In this document: positions 60,718-64,000 of the stretch, piece after piece
Layout: every line of letters begins with the position of its first letter
How positions within the stretch are numbered: the stretch's first letter is position 1
Made by a program: the position numbers and the translations under genes
Origin: a bacterium
Lineage (GTDB): Archaea; JAADDD01
Assembly (NCBI GenBank): GCA_013154095.1
Contig: JAADDD010000001.1
Coordinates: 1 to 64,000 of the forward strand
Reading direction: 5' to 3'
Length of the DNA: 64,000 nucleotides
The notes under the pieces: generated by a model
What the model was told of the DNA's origin: nothing
Databases searched by the model: none
What the model saw: the letters and a program-made list of their open reading frames with translations, nothing else

Positions 60718-62388
60718 ATGGAGCTGCGCAGGACATTATCCCTCCTTGCCGAGGAAGCTGCCCACGCAGAGACCGAGGCAGACATTCTGCGAGCACTTGT
60801 TCCTGCAAGGTACGTGCTCGAGAAAGACCAAGTATACCTAGAAAAGGTCCTTGACGGCAAGGTTGTCGAGCGCTGGAGAATTGGCAGCTACCGCTGGTGG
60901 CAGCGCGTGCAGAAATACTCCAGCCGCTGGATTTCTAGACCAAGTAATCCTTTACCAAGTAAAGGCTGTCCAGCTTCTTGCGGTCTCTGCGAGCTGCACA
61001 AGAACAGAACTGCGCTAGTCAATGTAGTAGTAACCAACAGGTGCAATTCTTGCTGTCCTTACTGCTTCTTTTACTCTTTCCGTGCAGGCTACGTCTACGA
61101 ACCAAGCATTCCAGAAATAGTGGAAATGCTGAAGTTTGCTGCTAGCCAGAACGACGGCAAGCTGCTGGCAGTGCAGCTGACTGGCGGCGAACCACTGCTG
61201 CGCCAGGACCTTCCTGAGCTAGTGCAGGCAGTCAAGCAGCTCCAGGTGCAGCATGTCCAGCTGAACACAAACGGTCTCAGTCTTGGGCTGCTCTACCTGC
61301 GCTCAGAGCAGGCAGCCGTAGAGCTGGCAAGGAGGCTGCGCGCTGCTGGAGTAAACACGGTTTACCTTTCCTTTGACGGTGTGCAGCCAGAAATAAACAA
61401 GAAGAACCACTGGCTCGTGCCGTTTGCGCTCGAGGCAATGAAGCAAGGCAAATTGACCAGCATAGTGCTCGTGCCCACGCTCATTCGTGGCTGGAACTTT
61501 CCAGGTGAGCTTGGACCAATAGTCGAGTTTGCTGCTCTCCATCCAGAACTGGTGCGAGGAGTTAACTTTCAGCCAGTCTCGTTTGTTGGCTGCATGCAGC
61601 CAAACGAAGAGCAGCGAGTAACGATATCTGATGTGCTCGAGGAGTTCGAGCGACTAGGAAAGCTAGCACTGCCGCTCGAGTGCTGGTACCCTGTTCCTGC
61701 ACTGGTTCCTTTTTTAGTTGCCTTAGGCAAGGCACACCTCGGCTTTTACAATAGTCCGGTCTGCGGAGTAGCCACTTATGTTTTTGTTGAGCGAGAAAAC
61801 GGAAAAGTGGTGCGGCTGCACCCTATCACGGAGTTCGTGGACGTCGACGGGCTCTACCAAACATTTCTTAAACTGGCAGAAAGAAAAATGCGGCACGGCC
61901 TGTTATATTCTTGGCTTGCTCGCTGCCTTACTCCTTTAGGCAAACTACTGAGCAAGAAACTGTTAGAAAAGTATCTGCTGGCAAGAGAGCTTCCTGACGG
62001 AACTAAGCTTGCTGAGTTATTGGCTAAAATAATTTCGCGCAAAGATTACTCCTCTGCCGGAGAATTTCACTATAAGTTTCTTTTTCTTGGAATGATGCAC
62101 TTCCAGGACTTGTTCAACTATGACATTGATAGAGTAATGCGCTGCTCAATTCACTATGCAGCTCCTGGAAAGCTAATACCGTTCTGCACGTATAACGTGC
62201 TGCCAAAAATTTACAGGGACAAAATCTTAAGAGAAAATGCTATTAAAGATGCTCGAGTTGTCGAAAAACTCCAAGAACAAGCAAAGCAAGAATTTCTGGA
62301 GATAGAAGAAATACGCAGCAACCAAGAAAAGCAGGCAGAGCTGCGCAAACATCCTGTTTACAGGCAATATTATGGCCAGCTTCTCTAG
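60718..62388 (+). CDS. Tes-like radical SAM enzyme (tetraether lipid synthase family)
   Basis: 556 aa of the MJ0619/Tes family that couples isoprenoid chains to form tetraether lipids. The radical SAM motif is C109-x3-C113-x2-C116 in RCNSCCPYCFF, followed by the family block FRAGYVYEPS. An extra cluster site is GCPASCGLCELH (C84, C88, C91), and late motifs are MMHFQDLFNYDIDRVMRCSIHYA and IPFCTYN. The call is family-level; some relatives modify other substrates. Lipid synthesis genes are not otherwise seen in the window. Confidence 0.78.
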   Translation: MELRRTLSLLAEEAAHAETEADILRALVPARYVLEKDQVYLEKVLDGKVVERWRIGSYRWWQRVQKYSSRWISRPSNPLPSKGCPASCGLCELHKNRTALVNVVVTNRCNSCCPYCFFYSFRAGYVYEPSIPEIVEMLKFAASQNDGKLLAVQLTGGEPLLRQDLPELVQAVKQLQVQHVQLNTNGLSLGLLYLRSEQAAVELARRLRAAGVNTVYLSFDGVQPEINKKNHWLVPFALEAMKQGKLTSIVLVPTLIRGWNFPGELGPIVEFAALHPELVRGVNFQPVSFVGCMQPNEEQRVTISDVLEEFERLGKLALPLECWYPVPALVPFLVALGKAHLGFYNSPVCGVATYVFVERENGKVVRLHPITEFVDVDGLYQTFLKLAERKMRHGLLYSWLARCLTPLGKLLSKKLLEKYLLARELPDGTKLAELLAKIISRKDYSSAGEFHYKFLFLGMMHFQDLFNYDIDRVMRCSIHYAAPGKLIPFCTYNVLPKIYRDKILRENAIKDARVVEKLQEQAKQEFLEIEEIRSNQEKQAELRKHPVYRQYYGQLL

Positions 62389-62451
62389 GATTTATATAAT
62401 TACAGCGCTGTAGTCAGTATTGCCTGCGCAGCGGCTTGCATGGGTGGAAAC

Positions 62452-63039
62452 ATGGCAAGGAGAACCGCGGTTGTCGATACCTGGAAGCGCAAGGTCTGGT
62501 ACGAAATATATGCTCCTCCGTACTTCGAGGAAAAGCTGCTAGGAGAGACTCCCGCAGACGATCCCAGCAAGGTCATTAACCGGATGGTAGAAACTACGCT
62601 GTTCGAACTTCTAGGCAACTCCCAAAAAATGTACCTCAAGCTATATTTCAGGATTCTGCGCGTGCAAGGCACTAAAGCATACACTGAATTTTGGGGCCAT
62701 GAACTTGCCAGAGATTATCTTACACGCATTGTAGTAAAAAGAACAACCAGAATAGATCACGTGTTTGACGTGACAACAAAAGACGGTGCCCTTGTACGAG
62801 TAAAGCCAATAGTTATTACAAAGTATAGATGTGCTCGCAGGCAAGAGACAGCTATCAGAAAACTGCTGCAGGAAAAGATCACCGAAATCGCAAAAGGGTT
62901 AAATTTCGCAGACTTTGTAAAATATATGGTTACTGAACAGCTCTGCTCTGCGCTCGAGCCTCATATTAATAAAATTTACCCCGTGAAAAAGTTCCACATT
63001 CGCAAGTCCGAGGTTTTCAGGCTTCCTGGCCCTGCCTAA
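62452..63039 (+). CDS. rps3ae: 30S ribosomal protein S3Ae (eS1)
   Basis: 195 aa from ATG 62452. KVWYEIYAPPYFEEKLLGETPADDP is the family N-terminus, with TKAYTEFWGHELARDYLTRIV and YPVKKFHIRKSEV after it. A Met four codons earlier is possible, but GGTGG lies 4-8 nt before ATG 62452. TTATATAA near 62393 is a likely promoter element, with ~30 nt leader. Confidence 0.94.
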   Translation: MARRTAVVDTWKRKVWYEIYAPPYFEEKLLGETPADDPSKVINRMVETTLFELLGNSQKMYLKLYFRILRVQGTKAYTEFWGHELARDYLTRIVVKRTTRIDHVFDVTTKDGALVRVKPIVITKYRCARRQETAIRKLLQEKITEIAKGLNFADFVKYMVTEQLCSALEPHINKIYPVKKFHIRKSEVFRLPGPA

Positions 63040-63061
63040 AAACTCTTAGAAGGTGCTGCCT

Positions 63062-63598
63062 ATGGCAAACATCCTGCAGGACAAGGATATTTATGAGTTT
63101 CTGAAACAGTACTTAACAGAAGAAGAGCTGCAGATCCTTGCAAAGGTAAACGGTAGACCAATAAGAGACAATGAACTGCTAGAGTATTTCTTTGGTAAAA
63201 AGGACGTTAGCGCAGAAGAGCGCAAGTTGCTCGAGCGAAAAATAAGACGGGCGCTCTACAAGCTAGAAGATCTAGGCATCATTGAAGGCACGCGCGACGA
63301 GGACAACCGCGTTGTTTGGCGCATGCGCAGGCAGCCGTTCATGAAGCTGCTGTCTCGTCTGCGTTCCAGGATCGAGGAGCTGCAAGAGAGGCGCGCTAAA
63401 TATGCTTCGTCTTCTTTCTTTGTTTGTCCTTCTTGTGGGCGCGAGTTTTCTTTCAATGAAGCTCTCGAGAGCTCTTTTCTCTGTCCTTTTTGTAATGCTT
63501 TGCTGCAGGAAATGGACGTGAAGGAGAAACTGCAGCAAATAGACCAGGAACTCGAGAAGTTGCAGCGCATCTACAAAAAGCTACTAGAGTTCGTCTAG
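63062..63598 (+). CDS. tfe: Transcription initiation factor TFE alpha
   Basis: 178 aa. The N-terminal winged helix holds EEELQILAKVNGRPIRDNELLEYF and RALYKLEDLGIIEGTRDEDNRVVW, followed by an alpha-helical linker. The zinc ribbon is VCPSCGREF and CPFCNALL, and a C-terminal coiled coil follows. ATG 63062 is preferred: AGGTG (63051-63055) lies 6 nt upstream. TFE helps open promoters with TBP, also encoded here. Confidence 0.93.
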   Translation: MANILQDKDIYEFLKQYLTEEELQILAKVNGRPIRDNELLEYFFGKKDVSAEERKLLERKIRRALYKLEDLGIIEGTRDEDNRVVWRMRRQPFMKLLSRLRSRIEELQERRAKYASSSFFVCPSCGREFSFNEALESSFLCPFCNALLQEMDVKEKLQQIDQELEKLQRIYKKLLEFV

Positions 63599-64000
63599 TT
63601 CAGGATACACCATAGAGAGTTTTTTGTACACTTTTTTGTACTTCGTAGTTATAACCACGATGTGCGCTGGCACTTTCAGCTTCTTTAATTCTTGTAGGAA
63701 CGCTCTTACGTTGTTTATTTCTACTCTTAGAACGGCAGCGCACTTGCTCCTGTTTTTTATCGAATTGTTCATTACTTCTTCTGTTAGCCCATCTGCGATT
63801 ATTGGCAGCACAGCCTTAGGCGTGTCTAGCAGCTTCACAGGACACCTTGTCCTGAGGATGCTGATTGTCTGCAGAATTTTCTCTTTTGAGTTAGCGCGAA
63901 TTAGAATATACTGAACAGAATTTTTATTTTTGCTTTCTGTAGAAGAGCTATGCTCAAGAAAACTATTACTATTAGCTTCGGTACTAGTGTTTACAACATC
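63584..64000 (-). CDS. Partial gene cut by the window end, unknown protein
   Basis: The reading frame stays open from 63586 to the right edge, giving at least 138 residues; the true start lies outside. Visible sequence has a polar Ser/Asn-rich start, then QYILIRANSKEKILQTISIL, VKLLDTPKAVLPIIADGLT and VPAHIVVITTKYKKVYKK, an alpha-beta pattern. No family is recognised with confidence. It overlaps tfe by 15 nt at its 3' end. Confidence 0.6.
   Translation of the reverse strand, partial: DVVNTSTEANSNSFLEHSSSTESKNKNSVQYILIRANSKEKILQTISILRTRCPVKLLDTPKAVLPIIADGLTEEVMNNSIKNRSKCAAVLRVEINNVRAFLQELKKLKVPAHIVVITTKYKKVYKKLSMVYPELDEL

Noticed and set aside
1..64000. CRISPR arrays, insertion sequences, rRNA genes, inteins
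   Set aside because: No regularly spaced repeats, transposase-like proteins, rRNA blocks or intein-type insertions were seen in the recognised genes.

Overview
The window is archaeal and densely packed. The markers are Orc1/Cdc6, PCNA, split PriS/PriL primase, GINS, TBP, TFS, TFE, a histone, aIF2-alpha, aIF5A, fibrillarin/Nop5/Nop10, SRP54/SRP19, archaeosine TgtA, and eukaryote-like ribosomal proteins (L10e, L44e, S27e, S3Ae). Many proteins are short for their family (Dph2-like, DUF460, MetRS, TgtA). Genes overlap heavily and much coding space goes to surface and pilus proteins. Together with an S-layer protein of the DPANN/Thermococcus/Methanococcus type, this suggests a small-genome DPANN-like archaeon. 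Endonuclease Q and guide-RNA genes would fit a hot habitat. The phylum is inference; no 16S gene is present.

Layout. 1-455: gene-free, AT-rich, bounded by two inverted ORB-like elements next to an orc1/cdc6 operon; probably oriC. 0.5-8.3 kb: ATP-grasp ligase, orc1, then a minus-strand set (UPF0147, TrmJ, Dcd, coiled coil, L10e), ThpR and Nog1. 8.3-19.1 kb: one plus-strand run encoding a type IV pilus-like machine (ATPase, two TadC-type membrane proteins, at least five tiny or small prepilins with Q-x-S-x-E-like class III signals, an EppA/A24-type peptidase, and five or six unrecognised membrane or secreted proteins ending with a Cys-rich 557-residue protein). 19-25.9 kb: MBL protein, fibrillarin-Nop5-TruD, a secreted transglutaminase-like protein and signal peptidase. 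25.9-31.9 kb: TFS, PCNA, PriL, TruA, small regulators, a two-hairpin H/ACA-like RNA, Dph2-like, aIF5A, histone. 32-38 kb: minus-strand information-processing operon (EndoQ, PAC2, Nop10, aIF2-alpha, S27e, L44e, GINS, PriS, AmrS). 38-49.5 kb: TgtA, dolichyl-phosphate sugar transfer pair, PP-loop enzymes, AK6-like kinase, DUF460, PIN-ATPase. 49.5-53.3 kb: tRNA-Arg, SRP54, SRP19, two tandem C/D box guide RNAs, MetRS. 53.4-60.6 kb: TBP, a large secreted protein, a wHTH regulator, S-layer protein, other surface proteins. 60.6-64 kb: tRNA with CAT anticodon, Tes-like radical SAM enzyme, S3Ae, TFE, and a gene cut by the window end.

Two translation modes are visible. Many first genes have a TATA-like box about 26-30 nt before the start codon and look leaderless. 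Several internal or operon genes have a GGTGA-type Shine-Dalgarno element 3-7 nt before ATG. One C/D RNA guide is complementary to the universal 16S 3' end that contains the anti-Shine-Dalgarno, which links the guide RNA machinery (Nop5, fibrillarin, both encoded here) to initiation. No CRISPR array, insertion sequence or rRNA operon was seen.
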